A stretch of 64,000 nucleotides of DNA from Acidobacteriota bacterium (GCA_033549365.1 JAWSUF010000003.1:248001-312000), one strand, 5' to 3'; counted from the first letter of the stretch, positions 26,544 through 36,691 are shown. Numbers and translations are program-made. The notes: generated by a model not told the origin, from the letters alone.

Positions 26544-26804
26544 ATGCCGTTGACGATCGGCGGACGTGCCCGCGTGAGAAAAGAAGGCGGGATTCTCATT
26601 ACCGGCCAGATGACCCTGCGGGAGATATCCGCATCCACCGGAGTTCCGGTCGCGGCGATCCTGGAAAAGCTCGGCCTGTCCTTGTCCGTTTCCCCGAACG
26701 AAACCGTCGGCCGCCTTCGGAGACTTTACGGATTCTCCATCGTCGATCTCCGGGACGCCGTCTCGGCCCTGATCAAGAACCGCGAAAAAGACCAGCAGTC
26801 CTGA
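26544..26804 (+). CDS. Small helical protein of unknown function
   Basis: 86 residues. After a basic N-terminus, the body (TLREISASTGVPVAAILEKL, then GRLRRLYGFSIVDLRDAVSAL) looks like a compact helical domain. I have a weak impression of the short domain found at the C-terminus of some NapH/YccM-like membrane iron-sulfur proteins, here on its own. The ATG at 26544 has GGAGG about 10 bases upstream. It stands alone between the fur operon terminator and the arabinofuranosidase gene. Confidence 0.5.
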   Translation: MPLTIGGRARVRKEGGILITGQMTLREISASTGVPVAAILEKLGLSLSVSPNETVGRLRRLYGFSIVDLRDAVSALIKNREKDQQS

Positions 26805-27023
26805 TCCGAAGGCGATAAGAGAAATCATTTCCCGGCCATGTCCTGACAAAGATGTCGACGGTTTGATAATAGAACTTCCGATCCAATCCCATAGAGTGAT
26901 CGATAGCCGGAACTTGTGAGGGTTGACAATTCTTTCTCCATATTATGGAATGTTTCCCGAACATCGATTTCTACACATGTCACGTCGATAGGCAGGGATT
27001 TCAATCTGGATATGGAGGTGAAT

Positions 27024-29051
27024 ATGATCAGACGGAGAGATTTTCTGACTTGCATGAGTGTCGGCACGGCGGCCGCGGCCGTTCCCTTTTGGGCCTCGAT
27101 GCGAATGTCTTCGAAGAGCTCAGGACGGGCCGTGGAGAACGACACTCCGCCCGCCGGGCTCCATGACCCCGCCTTCCGTCCCCTCCCCCTGACCTCCATC
27201 CGCCCGGAGGGCTGGCTGCGCCGCCAGCTCCGGATCCAGGCCGACGGTCTGACCGGCCATCTCGACGAGTTCTGGCCCGATGTCGCCCGCAGCCGCTGGT
27301 TCGGCGGCGATGCCGACGGCTGGGAGCGCGCCCCCTACTGGATGGACGGGGCCATCCCGCTGGCCTGGCTTCTGGACGACGCGCCCCTCAAGACAAGGCT
27401 TCAGGGATATGTCGAGCACATCCTTGCTCACCAGAGGGAGGACGGCTGGTTCGAGCCGTTCCCCGAGGATTGGAGGAAACCGCGAGACGGGCGTCCTTAC
27501 GATCTCTGGGCCATTCAACTGGCCGACAAGGTCCTCGGCCAGTATGCCGAGATCACGGGAGACGAGCGGGTTTGGGCGGCCGTCGAAAAAAACCTGAAGG
27601 CCATGAATGCCCTGATCGACCACCAGCCGCTCTTCAACTGGGGCCGGTTCCGCTGGTTCGAGGCGCTCATTCCGATCTTCGCCCTTTATGAAAGAACGGG
27701 CGCGGCCTGGCTTCTCGACCTGGCCCGAAAGCTCCACGACCAGGGCTTCGACTACCCCGCCTTCTACCGAGGCGAAGACGTTACGGTTCCCAATCCCCGC
27801 CGCGGCCTGTGGAAATGGACCAAACACGTCGTCAACACGGGGATGGCCGCAAAAGCCCAGGCTCTGTGGTGGCGCGCCTCCGGCCGGGCGGAGGACCGCC
27901 GTTTTCCTTATGCCATGCTCGAACTTTTGGACCGGCATCACGGCCAGGCAACGGGCGTTTTCACGGGGGACGAGTGTCTGGCCGGAAAGAATCCGATCCA
28001 GGGCACCGAGCTCTGCGCCGTCCTCGAGTTTATGTATTCTCTCGAACATATCCTGGCCGCCTTCGGCGATCCGGTCTTCGGCGACCGCCTCGAGAAAGTC
28101 GCCTTCAACGCCCTCCCGGCCACATTCTCGCCGGACATGTGGGCCCACCAGTACGACCAGCAGGCGAACCAGGTCCAGTGCACGATCAACCCCGACCACC
28201 TGTTCACGACCAACGGCCAGGAATCCAACATTTACGGCCTGGAGCCGAACTTCGGCTGCTGCACGGCCAACATGCACCAGGGCTGGCCCAAGTTCGCCGC
28301 CCATTTGTGGATGCGGGGGCCGGCCGGTGAACTCGTCGCCGCGGCCTATGCCCCGAGCACGGTCGACTTCGAGGCGGCAGGCGTTCCCGTTGCCGTGACC
28401 TGCGACACGGACTATCCCTTCCGGGACACGCTGCGGTTCAAGGTCCGGGCCGAGCGTCCGGCGCGGTTCCCCCTTCTCTTCAGGATTCCGGCCTGGGCCG
28501 AAGGCGCCGTCCTCGAAGGCGTGGGGATCATGACCGAACATCCCAAGCCCGGCGGCTTCCACCGGCTGGACCGGGAATGGACGGGAACGACGGAGCTTTC
28601 GCTCACACTGCCGATGCGGCCCGTCGTCACGCGGCGCTACAACGACGCCGTCGCCGTCGAAAGAGGACCGCTTGTCTACGCTCTTCGGATCGGAGAAAAG
28701 TGGACCCGGGTCAATGAGGACAAGCCCCACCGCGAACCGCCGCATGCCGACTGGGAGGTCAGGCCGGAGACGCCGTGGAATTACGGCCTTCTCGTCAACG
28801 AGAAGAATCCGGAAAAAAGCCTCCGCTTCGAGGAGCGGCCGGTCGGAGAACGGCCGTTTTCTCCCGAGGGCGCAGGGATGGCCGCATGGGCCAAGGGCCG
28901 GAAGCTCCCTGATTGGCGGCTTCTCCACGGTTGGGCGGGCGAGATCGTCCCCGGCGACCGGGAGTCGTCCGAGCCTCTCGAGGACATCGAGCTCATCCCC
29001 TACGGCTGCACGAACATCCGGATTACGGAATTCCCGAAACTCAAATCGTAG
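27024..29051 (+). CDS. DUF1680 glycoside hydrolase, probable beta-L-arabinofuranosidase (GH127-type)
   Basis: 675 residues. The start uses GGAGG 5 bases upstream and gives a twin-arginine signal (IRRRDFLTCMSVGTAAAAV), so export by Tat is likely. The DUF1680 barrel follows (PLPLTSIRPEGWLRRQL, WMDGAIPLAWLLDD). The zinc/catalytic residues of GH127 appear conserved: ELC in GTELCAVLEFMYS and the Cys-Cys pair in NFGCCTANMHQGW. It would remove beta-L-arabinose from plant glycans. The related GH146 family cannot be excluded. Confidence 0.85.
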   Translation: MIRRRDFLTCMSVGTAAAAVPFWASMRMSSKSSGRAVENDTPPAGLHDPAFRPLPLTSIRPEGWLRRQLRIQADGLTGHLDEFWPDVARSRWFGGDADGWERAPYWMDGAIPLAWLLDDAPLKTRLQGYVEHILAHQREDGWFEPFPEDWRKPRDGRPYDLWAIQLADKVLGQYAEITGDERVWAAVEKNLKAMNALIDHQPLFNWGRFRWFEALIPIFALYERTGAAWLLDLARKLHDQGFDYPAFYRGEDVTVPNPRRGLWKWTKHVVNTGMAAKAQALWWRASGRAEDRRFPYAMLELLDRHHGQATGVFTGDECLAGKNPIQGTELCAVLEFMYSLEHILAAFGDPVFGDRLEKVAFNALPATFSPDMWAHQYDQQANQVQCTINPDHLFTTNGQESNIYGLEPNFGCCTANMHQGWPKFAAHLWMRGPAGELVAAAYAPSTVDFEAAGVPVAVTCDTDYPFRDTLRFKVRAERPARFPLLFRIPAWAEGAVLEGVGIMTEHPKPGGFHRLDREWTGTTELSLTLPMRPVVTRRYNDAVAVERGPLVYALRIGEKWTRVNEDKPHREPPHADWEVRPETPWNYGLLVNEKNPEKSLRFEERPVGERPFSPEGAGMAAWAKGRKLPDWRLLHGWAGEIVPGDRESSEPLEDIELIPYGCTNIRITEFPKLKS

Positions 29052-29225
29052 CCCTGTAACGTATGGCTCCGGCCTTACCGCCGAGAAGCTGTCGATTACA
29101 GGATTAACGTTCCGTCTTCCGGGATTTCCCTCAAGCCGGTGGAATATCGATCAGGTGGAAAACCGATCTGCAGATGAGCCGGCATCAGACAAAGTGGGGG
29201 GCTTTAGGGAATTTGGCGACCCGTA

Positions 29226-29231
29226 TATAAT
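29226..29231 (+). promoter_or_regulatory. -10 box of the desulfoferrodoxin gene
   Basis: TATAAT at 29226-29231. A weak TTTAGG lies 17 bases upstream at 29203-29208. Confidence 0.45.
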
Positions 29232-29259
29232 GGTAAAAGATCAAAAAAAGGAGTCGATT

Positions 29260-29643
29260 ATGACGAAAAGAGCCCAAGTTTGGAAATGCGACATCTGCGG
29301 CAATATTATCGAGGTCCTGCATGCCGGAGCCGAAGCCCTGGTCTGCTGCGGACAGCCGATGATCTTCATGGAGGAGCACAACGCCGACAAAACCGTCGAA
29401 AAGCATGTCCCGATCATCGAGTCCTCCGGCACAGGCGTCAAGGTCACCGTCGGTTCGACGCTGCACCCCATGACGGACGAACACTACATCGAATGGATCG
29501 AAGTCATCAACGGCCCCTACATTCAGAGAAAATACCTGAAGCCCGGAGACCCGCCGGTCGCCGAGTTTTACGTGCCCTTCAGCGACAAGCTTGTGGCCCG
29601 GGAATACTGCAACATCCACGGCAATTGGACGACACAGAATTAA
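29260..29643 (+). CDS. dfx: Desulfoferrodoxin (superoxide reductase)
   Basis: 127 residues. The N-terminal desulforedoxin-type Fe site has four cysteines (CDICGNIIEVL and VCCGQPM). The superoxide-reducing Fe(His4Cys) site is formed by EKHVP, HPMTDEHYIEW and EYCNIHG. It reduces superoxide to peroxide without making oxygen, a typical defence of anaerobes. AAAAAGGAG sets the start at 29260; an in-frame ATG at 29230 lies within the -10 box. It is monocistronic. Confidence 0.95.
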   Translation: MTKRAQVWKCDICGNIIEVLHAGAEALVCCGQPMIFMEEHNADKTVEKHVPIIESSGTGVKVTVGSTLHPMTDEHYIEWIEVINGPYIQRKYLKPGDPPVAEFYVPFSDKLVAREYCNIHGNWTTQN

Positions 29644-29653
29644 ATCCGGGCGG

Positions 29654-30301
29654 TCAGGTTTTTCTGAGGCTTTCGACCAACGCTCGGGTCTTGCGGGTCA
29701 GTCCGTCCCAGTCCTCGGCCGTGAGAGTTGCGGCATCCAGGAGTGCTGTTCCGATCCCGACACAGCAGGCCCCGGCGCGGATGAAGTCCGGGGCGTTTTC
29801 CGGGGTGACGCCGCCCGTGGGCATCAGCCGGGCGCCGGGCAGAGGACCCCGGATGTCCTTGAAAAACTGAGGCCCGAGTGAGGTCGCCGGAAAGATCTTG
29901 ACGATGTCCGCGCCGGCCCGCAGGGCTTGAACGATTTCCGTCGGCGTGAAGGCGCCGGGTGCAACCAGGCATTCGGCGCGGCGGCCCACTTCAATCATCC
30001 CCGTGTCCGTAATCGGCGAGACCAGGAATTCCGCGCCGGCCCGGACGGCCTCTTCGGCCGACGCGGCGTCCAGAACGGTGCCCGCCCCGACCGTGAACTC
30101 CGCGGCCTTTCTTTCCTCGATCAGGGAAGCGACGGCCTCCAGCGCTCCCGGAGTTGTCAAGGTGATCTCGACGGCTTTGATTCCGCCCGCGCGCAGAGCC
30201 CGGACGGCGGATTCGAGTTTTCGGCGTTCCTTCATGCGGACGACCGCGACGATTTTCGTTTCCAGAAGGATGTCGAGGACGGTCTGTCGATTCATCCGCA
30301 C
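29654..30301 (-). CDS. eda: 2-keto-3-deoxy-6-phosphogluconate aldolase
   Basis: 215 residues. KDPG aldolase motifs: AVEITLTTPGALEA with the catalytic glutamate, GAGTVLDAASAEEAVRAGAEF and DIVKIFPAT with the Schiff-base lysine. It cleaves KDPG to pyruvate and glyceraldehyde-3-phosphate. The start is GTG at 30301 or ATG at 30295. It follows the KDG kinase gene by 6 bases; together they form a two-step route from 2-keto-3-deoxygluconate, as used in uronate breakdown. Confidence 0.93.
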   Translation of the reverse strand: MRMNRQTVLDILLETKIVAVVRMKERRKLESAVRALRAGGIKAVEITLTTPGALEAVASLIEERKAAEFTVGAGTVLDAASAEEAVRAGAEFLVSPITDTGMIEVGRRAECLVAPGAFTPTEIVQALRAGADIVKIFPATSLGPQFFKDIRGPLPGARLMPTGGVTPENAPDFIRAGACCVGIGTALLDAATLTAEDWDGLTRKTRALVESLRKT

Positions 30302-30307
30302 GGCCCG

Positions 30308-31336
30308 CTACCTCCGAATGCGGCCGGAACAGTCGCCCCGCATCAGACGGAGAACCTCGCTTTCGTCTGCGAGATTGAAATCCCCGGCGATCGTATGCTT
30401 GAGGCAGGAAGCGGCGACGGCGAAGGCCAGGGCCGCCCGGTCGTCGTCGAGCGTGTCCAGGCCGTGGATCAATCCGGCGGCAAAGGCGTCCCCAGCCCCG
30501 ATACGGTCGACGATGCCGCGGATGTCGTAATCCGGACCGGTGAAAAACCTCGCCGGCGTTCTCATGACGGCGGTCCAATTGTTGTCGCTTGCGCTGCGGC
30601 TGCGCCGCAGCGTGACGGCCAGACGGCCGAGGTTCGGAAACCGGTTCATGACGCGGGCCGTCAGGTCCTCGTAGACTCGGGGATCGAGGGCATCGCGGCC
30701 CGGGACGGCGGCGGCCTCGATGCCGAGGCATTTTTGGCAATCCTCCTCGTTGGCGATGAGCAGATCGGCCTGCCGGACGAATTCCGGCATGACGTCGAGG
30801 ACGGTTTTTCCGTAAGTCCAAAGATTGGCCCGGAAATTGAGGTCGAGGGAGACTTCGAGACCCTTGTTTCGGGCCGTTTTCACGGCTTCGAGGGCCGCGT
30901 CCGCGGCGCGGGCGCTCAAGGCGGGAGTGATGCCGGTCATGTGAAACCGGCCTGCGCCTTCCAGAGCGTTCGGCCATTCCACGGCGCCCGGCGCGATAAG
31001 GGCCAGGGCGGAGTTTTCGCGGTCGTAGACGACCTGGGACGGTCTATGGGCGGCCCCGCCTTCCGCGAAATACAGGCCCATCCGTCCTTCGCGACGGACG
31101 ATGAAGGAGGTGTCGACACCGAAGCGCCGGAGCTCTCCGGCGGCCGCGTCTCCAAGCGGACTGATCGGAAGCACCGTGATGCAGCGGACGGCGCGGCCGA
31201 AGCGGGCCAGAGAGACGGCGACATTGGCCTCGGCTCCGCCGAATCGGGCGGATAAAACGGGGGACTGAAGCAGCCGTTCGCCCGGAGGCGGCGACAGGCG
31301 CAGCAGGATTTCACCGAAAACGGCGCAGGTTTTCAT
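30308..31336 (-). CDS. kdgK: 2-keto-3-deoxygluconate kinase, PfkB family
   Basis: 342 residues from the ATG at 31336, chosen over an ATG at 31366 because GGGAG is well spaced before it. PfkB signatures: FGGAEANVAVSLARFG near the N-terminus and DRIGAGDAFAAGLIHGL with the catalytic aspartate. It phosphorylates KDG to KDPG for the adjacent aldolase. The substrate is inferred from family resemblance and pairing with eda. Confidence 0.88.
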   Translation of the reverse strand: MKTCAVFGEILLRLSPPPGERLLQSPVLSARFGGAEANVAVSLARFGRAVRCITVLPISPLGDAAAGELRRFGVDTSFIVRREGRMGLYFAEGGAAHRPSQVVYDRENSALALIAPGAVEWPNALEGAGRFHMTGITPALSARAADAALEAVKTARNKGLEVSLDLNFRANLWTYGKTVLDVMPEFVRQADLLIANEEDCQKCLGIEAAAVPGRDALDPRVYEDLTARVMNRFPNLGRLAVTLRRSRSASDNNWTAVMRTPARFFTGPDYDIRGIVDRIGAGDAFAAGLIHGLDTLDDDRAALAFAVAASCLKHTIAGDFNLADESEVLRLMRGDCSGRIRR

Positions 31337-31605
31337 GAGTGTCCCAACTCCCTCATTCGAATTCATTCCTTTTTTTCAAACATACAATAAAAACCCGTCG
31401 CCTGTCGATACCTGTTCACCCGCCCGGCTTTGAATGACCATCCGGATATGCTATGTTTCAGGGGATCCAATGGGGCTTGCCTCTTTGGTCGCGGTTCGGT
31501 CTTTGAGTTCCGTTTGAGAAAGAAAAGCTTGGTGCCCGGAGAACGTTGGAAGAGGGAGAACGGAACTGCCGAAGGATCAGGGAAATCGGCAAGAGGAGGT
31601 GTCCG

Positions 31606-33315
31606 TTGGCGAAAAAAATCATCGCATTGATTTTTACGGTTGGATTGGCTCTGGGCTGTGGCGGCGGAAAACCGTCCCCGCCCGCAGATCTGGTCCTCAT
31701 CGGAGGCGTTGTGGCCACGGTGGATGCCGGGTTTTCTCTGGCTGAAGCGGTGGCCGTCCGGGGCGAACGCATCATGGCCGTCGGCACCCGCGAGGAGATC
31801 TCTCCCTGGATCGGTGACGCAACGACCGTTCTGAACGCTGAGGGGCATCTCATCCTGCCGGGGTTGATCGATGCTCACGCCCATCTCCACAGTCTGGGCG
31901 ATGCGCTGACCTCGCTCGACATCTCGGGAACAAAGAGTTTCGAGGAGATCGTCGACCGCGTCGCCGGTCGCGTCCGTTCTTCCGCACCGGGCGAATGGAT
32001 CGTCGGAGGCCGCTGGGATCAGAACGCCTGGGCCGACAGATCCTTTCCCATTCATGACAAACTGAGCGACATATCACCGGATAATCCCGTCTTTCTCATT
32101 CGGGTCGACGGCAACGCCGCGTTCGCCAACCGAAAGGCTCTGGAGATCGCCGGGATCGATCGCTCGACTCCCGATCCGGCGGGCGGCGTCATTGTCCGCA
32201 AGCCGGGCGGCGAGCCGACCGGAGTTCTCGTCAACAGGGCCATGAATCTTGTCCAGGACCGCATTCCGCCGGATTCGGACGAGCGGTTCCGGGAAAAGTT
32301 TCTTCTGGCCGTCGAGGCCTGCCTCGATGCGGGCCTCACTGGCGTTCACGAAGCGGGTGTCGGGCCCCGGGCTCTCGCGCTTTACAAGAGTCTGATCGAC
32401 GAGGACCGCCTGACTCTCCGGCTCAACGCCATGTTCGGCGAAGAGGTGGACTTTCCGATCGGGCCGGACCTGGCCGATTTTTTCCGGAGTCACCGGGTCG
32501 AGAACTACGGTGGGCGCCACTTTCTGTCTGTCCGAGGCATCAAGCTTTATTTCGACGGTGCCCTGGGTTCGCGGGGGGCCGCCTTTTTCGAGCCTTACGA
32601 CGACGACCCCGGTAACACGGGGCTTCTCCGGGTGACGCCGGAGTATGTTTATGAGATCGCCAAGGCCGCCCTGGAAGCCGATATGTCCGTCAACACCCAC
32701 TGCATCGGCATCCGCGGCAACCGTCTGTGTCTCGAAGCCTACGCCCGGGCTTTGGCGGAGCATCCGAATCCCGATCACCGCTTCCGCATCGAACATGCCC
32801 AGTTCGTCGAGAGGCGGGATGTCGAACGTTTCGCCGAGCTGGGCGTCATCCCCTCGATGCAGCCCATTCATGCCGTATCCGACATGCGGTTCGCCGAAGA
32901 CCGGGTCGGGGCCCGGCGGGCCGGAGGCGGCTATGCCTGGCGCTGGTTTCTGGACGCCGGGCTTTTCGTTCCCTGCGGATCGGATTTTCCCGTCGAACCG
33001 GTCGACCCGCTTCTCGGAATTCACGCGGCCGTGACCCGGCAGAATGTCGAGGGCCGGCCCGAGGGGGGATGGTTTCCGGAACAGAGGATGTCGATCGAGG
33101 AGGCCGTCCGTGGCTTCACCATCTGGGCGGCCCGTGCCGCGTTCCAGGAGGATGTCCTGGGCTCGATCGAGGTCGGCAAGCTGGCCGACTTTACGATCCT
33201 CGACCGGAACATTCTGGCTCTGCCCCCCGAAAACATCCTCAAGACCGAGGTCGCGGCTGTTATTATCGGCGGCCGAATCCTCCGTAGCTTGGCTTCAATA
33301 AAACAAAGAAAATAA
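31606..33315 (+). CDS. Amidohydrolase (YtcJ/Amidohydro_3 type) lipoprotein
   Basis: 569 residues from a TTG at 31606, set by GAGGAGGT 5 bases upstream and by the lipoprotein signal it creates (KKIIALIFTVGLALGC). Metal ligands include LPGLIDAHAHLHSLGD, a histidine in NTHCIGIRGNR, FRIEHAQF and the aspartate in GSDFPVEPVDP. The family hydrolyses amide or ester bonds of diverse small molecules. The substrate is unknown. An upstream -10 (TGC TATGTT near 31450) implies a leader of about 140 nt. Confidence 0.85.
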   Translation: MAKKIIALIFTVGLALGCGGGKPSPPADLVLIGGVVATVDAGFSLAEAVAVRGERIMAVGTREEISPWIGDATTVLNAEGHLILPGLIDAHAHLHSLGDALTSLDISGTKSFEEIVDRVAGRVRSSAPGEWIVGGRWDQNAWADRSFPIHDKLSDISPDNPVFLIRVDGNAAFANRKALEIAGIDRSTPDPAGGVIVRKPGGEPTGVLVNRAMNLVQDRIPPDSDERFREKFLLAVEACLDAGLTGVHEAGVGPRALALYKSLIDEDRLTLRLNAMFGEEVDFPIGPDLADFFRSHRVENYGGRHFLSVRGIKLYFDGALGSRGAAFFEPYDDDPGNTGLLRVTPEYVYEIAKAALEADMSVNTHCIGIRGNRLCLEAYARALAEHPNPDHRFRIEHAQFVERRDVERFAELGVIPSMQPIHAVSDMRFAEDRVGARRAGGGYAWRWFLDAGLFVPCGSDFPVEPVDPLLGIHAAVTRQNVEGRPEGGWFPEQRMSIEEAVRGFTIWAARAAFQEDVLGSIEVGKLADFTILDRNILALPPENILKTEVAAVIIGGRILRSLASIKQRK

Positions 33316-33329
33316 ATAAAGGGGCTCTC

Positions 33330-35027
33330 ATGAATCATCTCAGAATCATTTCAGCCGTCGCCGTGGCCCTTCTTCTTCTCAGTCTCAGCCCGGTCCCGGC
33401 CGCGGAGACCCGAGCGCCCGTTCCCGAAAGAATGCGGCCGGGTTTCGAAAGCATCACCGCCGTCGACTCCGCCGCTTTTCTTGAATTCATCGCCGCCGAC
33501 GAACTCGAAGGCCGGGATACGCCGAGCCGCGGCCAGAGCATCGCCCGCAAGTATATCCGAAGCCTCTACAAATCCTGGGGCGTCCTGCCGTTCGGCGATA
33601 CCCGCGGCTCCGGACCGCGATCCTACGAACAGGCTCTCCCCATGTTCGTCAAAACCTACGGTCCGGGAACGGCCATGACGGTTCGTTCCGGCGGTGTGAC
33701 CCGGACGTTCAGCATGGGCGGCGATTTTACATGCAGCAACGGCGCGGATTGGAGCGGCGCGATCGAAGGCCGCGTCGTTTTCGCCGGATACGGCGTCTCG
33801 GCTCCCGACCTGGGATACGACGATTTCGCCGGGATCGATGTCCGCGGCAAGATCGTTCTGGTCGCTGCAGGCCGTCCCGGCGGAGACGAGCGGAAAACGA
33901 TGTTCAACAGCCCCGATCATTGGGCCCGCTTCGCGGGACGCCGGACGCCGGTTGAAAACTGCGCCCGGCTCCTGGCCGGCAAAGGGGCTCTGGCCCTCAT
34001 CGTAGCCGACCCGTCCTTTGATCGTCCCGCCCGGCCTCACGGCTATGTCCAGGGCGCAAGAATCCCCTCCGCCTCGAACCGGATCTATTCCCCGGCGATT
34101 GCAGCCGTCGATCCGATGACGCCGACCTTCTGGGTCTCGCCGCGTGCGGCCGACGCCCTTCTCGCCGCCGCCGGAACATCCCTTGGCAAGAGGACGCGGA
34201 GAATCGACACCGCTCTGAAACCGTCATCTCTGGATCTCCCGGGCCTGACGATGACGATCGATATGGATGTTGCGCTTCAGTCTTCGCCCTGCGCCAATCT
34301 GCTCGGCATCATCGAGGGCTCGGACCCGGACCTCAAAGACGAACATGTGATCGTCGGAGCCCATCTGGACCACGTCGGCCTGAACGATGACGGCTATGTT
34401 TTCAACGGCGCCGACGACAATGCCTCCGGGTCGGTCGGGGTTCTCCAGATCGCCAAAGCTCTGGCCCACAGCCAGGTGAAACCCCGCCGCTCCGTGATTT
34501 TCGCGCATTGGACGGGCGAGGAAAAAGGCATTCTGGGTTCCCTGGCATTCGTCAAGAATCCCCCGGTTCCCTTGGAAAAGATCAAGGCCTGCGTCAACCT
34601 TGACATGATCAGCCGCGATACGCCGCATCAGGCCGTGAAAAGCCAGGCCGCGGAATTCCATCTTTCCGCGGAAGTACAAGCCAAAATCGGCGACGATCCC
34701 CGGCGCCTGCTCATGGCCTATGTCCCGCTTTTCGCCCGGGAATTCGGAACACTCATTGTCGATTTAAGCGAAGCCCACGTGGGATTGAACGTCGTGCCCC
34801 TGCCTTCCACGCCCATGATGGGGAACAGCGACCACTATTTCTTCGCCCTTGAGGGCATCCCCTCGGTTTTCCTGTTTACGGGCGGCCATGCCGATGCCCA
34901 CCAACCGACGGATATGTCCGACAGGATCAATGCGGAGAAAATGGCCGACGTCGTCCGGCTTGCTTATCTGACGGTCTTCAACGTCGCCGATGCTCCCGAC
35001 AGTCCGGAACGTCTCCGGCTGCCGTGA
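33330..35027 (+). CDS. Secreted M28-family zinc metallopeptidase
   Basis: 565 residues with a Sec signal (IISAVAVALLLLSLSPVPAAE). A PA-like insert lies at about 130-290 (VVFAGYGVSAPDLGYDDFAGIDVRGK, in segments). The M28 zinc site is VIVGAHLDHVG, GADDNASGSVG and HWTGEEKGILGS, with later Asp and His (NSDHYFF). It is an aminopeptidase-type enzyme in the periplasm or outside. It lies 14 bases after the amidohydrolase gene and is probably co-transcribed. Confidence 0.9.
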   Translation: MNHLRIISAVAVALLLLSLSPVPAAETRAPVPERMRPGFESITAVDSAAFLEFIAADELEGRDTPSRGQSIARKYIRSLYKSWGVLPFGDTRGSGPRSYEQALPMFVKTYGPGTAMTVRSGGVTRTFSMGGDFTCSNGADWSGAIEGRVVFAGYGVSAPDLGYDDFAGIDVRGKIVLVAAGRPGGDERKTMFNSPDHWARFAGRRTPVENCARLLAGKGALALIVADPSFDRPARPHGYVQGARIPSASNRIYSPAIAAVDPMTPTFWVSPRAADALLAAAGTSLGKRTRRIDTALKPSSLDLPGLTMTIDMDVALQSSPCANLLGIIEGSDPDLKDEHVIVGAHLDHVGLNDDGYVFNGADDNASGSVGVLQIAKALAHSQVKPRRSVIFAHWTGEEKGILGSLAFVKNPPVPLEKIKACVNLDMISRDTPHQAVKSQAAEFHLSAEVQAKIGDDPRRLLMAYVPLFAREFGTLIVDLSEAHVGLNVVPLPSTPMMGNSDHYFFALEGIPSVFLFTGGHADAHQPTDMSDRINAEKMADVVRLAYLTVFNVADAPDSPERLRLP

Positions 35028-35194
35028 AGGAGCTGCGAGCGTGAGACTTGAAACAGAATGGTTGTGCAGCATTCGAGGAAATATCATCCGGAGGGTGCCG
35101 TCATTGTAGGGGGTCGTGAGGAAAACAAGATGATCGGGAATGTCGGAGGCTTCACGAGTACCGTCGGCGATGCCCGGTTGAGAGGTGAAGAAAC

Positions 35195-36691
35195 ATGATG
35201 TATGCCGTGGGCATCGATTCCGGAACTCAGGGGACCAAAGCGCTCGTCGTCGATTTCTCAGGGAAAGTCCGGGGCCGGGGGTATGCACCCCATCGTTTCG
35301 TGAAGAACCTCAAGCCCGGCGAGAGCGAGCAGGACCCCCGCGTCTGGATTCAGGCCATGAATGCCGCTCTGGCCGAGGCTCTTGTATCCTCCCGCATCAA
35401 TCCCTGCACCGTCGTTGCCCTGGGCGTTTCCGGACAACAGCACGGATTCATTCCCCTGGACGCCGGGGGCCGTCCGATCCGGCCGGCCAAACTCTGGAAC
35501 GACACCTCGACGGCGGCCGAGACGGAGGAGATCATCGCCGCGCTTGGCGGAAAATCGGCCTGCATCCGCAAACTCGGCCTTGTCCCGGCCGTGGGTTTTA
35601 CGGCCTCGAAAGTTCTTTGGCTCAAACGCCGGGAGCCGCAAAATTACGACCGCTTGGCGACCGTCCTCCTTCCGCACAATTACCTGAATTTCCATTTGAC
35701 GGGCGATGCGGCCATGGAATACGGCGACGCCTCGGGCACGGGTTTTATGGACATCCGCCGCCGCCGCTGGCATCCCGCAGCCCTGGCCGCAGTCGATCCC
35801 GGACTGGCCGATCGCCTGCCGCCGCTCCTCCATCCTCGGGAACCCTTGGGCCATATCCGGAAAGCCGTCGCCTCCCGTTTCGGATTCGGCCGCGTCCTCG
35901 TTTCGAGCGGCGGCGGGGACAACATGATGGGCGCGATCGGCACCGGTAACACGGCGCCCGGCGTCTGCACGTTGAGCCTCGGCACCTCGGGCACGATCTA
36001 TGCCTATTTCCCCGAACCGTTCGTCGATCCGGCCGGAGAGATCGCTCCCTTCTGCGACAGCACGGGCGGCTGGCTGCCTCTTCTCTGCACGATGAATGTC
36101 ACCAACACGACCGAGGCCTTCAAGTCGCTCCTCAAGCTTTCCAATCGCAGCCTCGAGACCCTGGCGGCCATGGCCCCGGAGGGATCCGCCGGACTTTTAT
36201 TCCTGCCCTTTATCGATGGAGAGCGCGTGCCGGTTCTGCCTCATGCCCGCGGCGTTTTCTTCGGCCTCGACAGGGCGACATTCGGCGCGTCCCACATGGC
36301 CCGTTCGATCATGGAGGGAACGATTCTCAATCTCGGTTATGGTTTCGCCCGGATGCGTGCCCTGGGACTCGACCCGTCCGAAATCCGGGCCACGGGCGGC
36401 GGAGCGAAAAGCCGGACCTGGCTTCAGATCGCCGCCGACGTTTTCCAGACGCCCGTCGCCGTTCCGGCCGAGAGCGAAGCCGCCGCCCTCGGAGCCGCTC
36501 TCCAAGCAATCTGGAGCTATGAGCGGAAAAGCGCCGGGGAATCCGATATCGCCGCGCTCACGGCCCGGACCGTCCGGCTGGGGAAGACAACCATCAAGCC
36601 CCGGAAGGCCTTGGCCGGCCTTTACGGCGAACTCCAGGAGCGCTTCAACCGCCTCTGGAAAACCCTGGCCCCCGAGTTCCTCTCTCGATGA
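35195..36691 (+). CDS. xylB: Xylulokinase-like FGGY carbohydrate kinase
   Basis: 498 residues. FGGY signatures: VGIDSGTQGTKALVVD (nucleotide site), SGQQHGFIPLD, PAKLWNDTSTAAETEE, HNYLNFHLTGDAAMEYGDAS in part, SLGTSGTI and RATGGGAKSRTWLQIAADV. It phosphorylates a ketose, most likely D-xylulose. The start is one of two tandem ATGs behind GAGAGGTGA. No xylose isomerase gene is in the window. Confidence 0.85.
   Translation: MMYAVGIDSGTQGTKALVVDFSGKVRGRGYAPHRFVKNLKPGESEQDPRVWIQAMNAALAEALVSSRINPCTVVALGVSGQQHGFIPLDAGGRPIRPAKLWNDTSTAAETEEIIAALGGKSACIRKLGLVPAVGFTASKVLWLKRREPQNYDRLATVLLPHNYLNFHLTGDAAMEYGDASGTGFMDIRRRRWHPAALAAVDPGLADRLPPLLHPREPLGHIRKAVASRFGFGRVLVSSGGGDNMMGAIGTGNTAPGVCTLSLGTSGTIYAYFPEPFVDPAGEIAPFCDSTGGWLPLLCTMNVTNTTEAFKSLLKLSNRSLETLAAMAPEGSAGLLFLPFIDGERVPVLPHARGVFFGLDRATFGASHMARSIMEGTILNLGYGFARMRALGLDPSEIRATGGGAKSRTWLQIAADVFQTPVAVPAESEAAALGAALQAIWSYERKSAGESDIAALTARTVRLGKTTIKPRKALAGLYGELQERFNRLWKTLAPEFLSR

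Noticed and set aside
27120-28928. 602-codon minus-strand open frame
   Set aside because: Shadow of the DUF1680 gene, which has a Tat signal, a ribosome-binding site and conserved zinc residues on the plus strand.
31506-31567. 9-bp inverted repeat in the amidohydrolase leader
   Set aside because: AGTTCCGTT and AACGGAACT pair across 44 bases, but there is no terminator, conserved aptamer shape or sequestered ribosome-binding site to support regulation.
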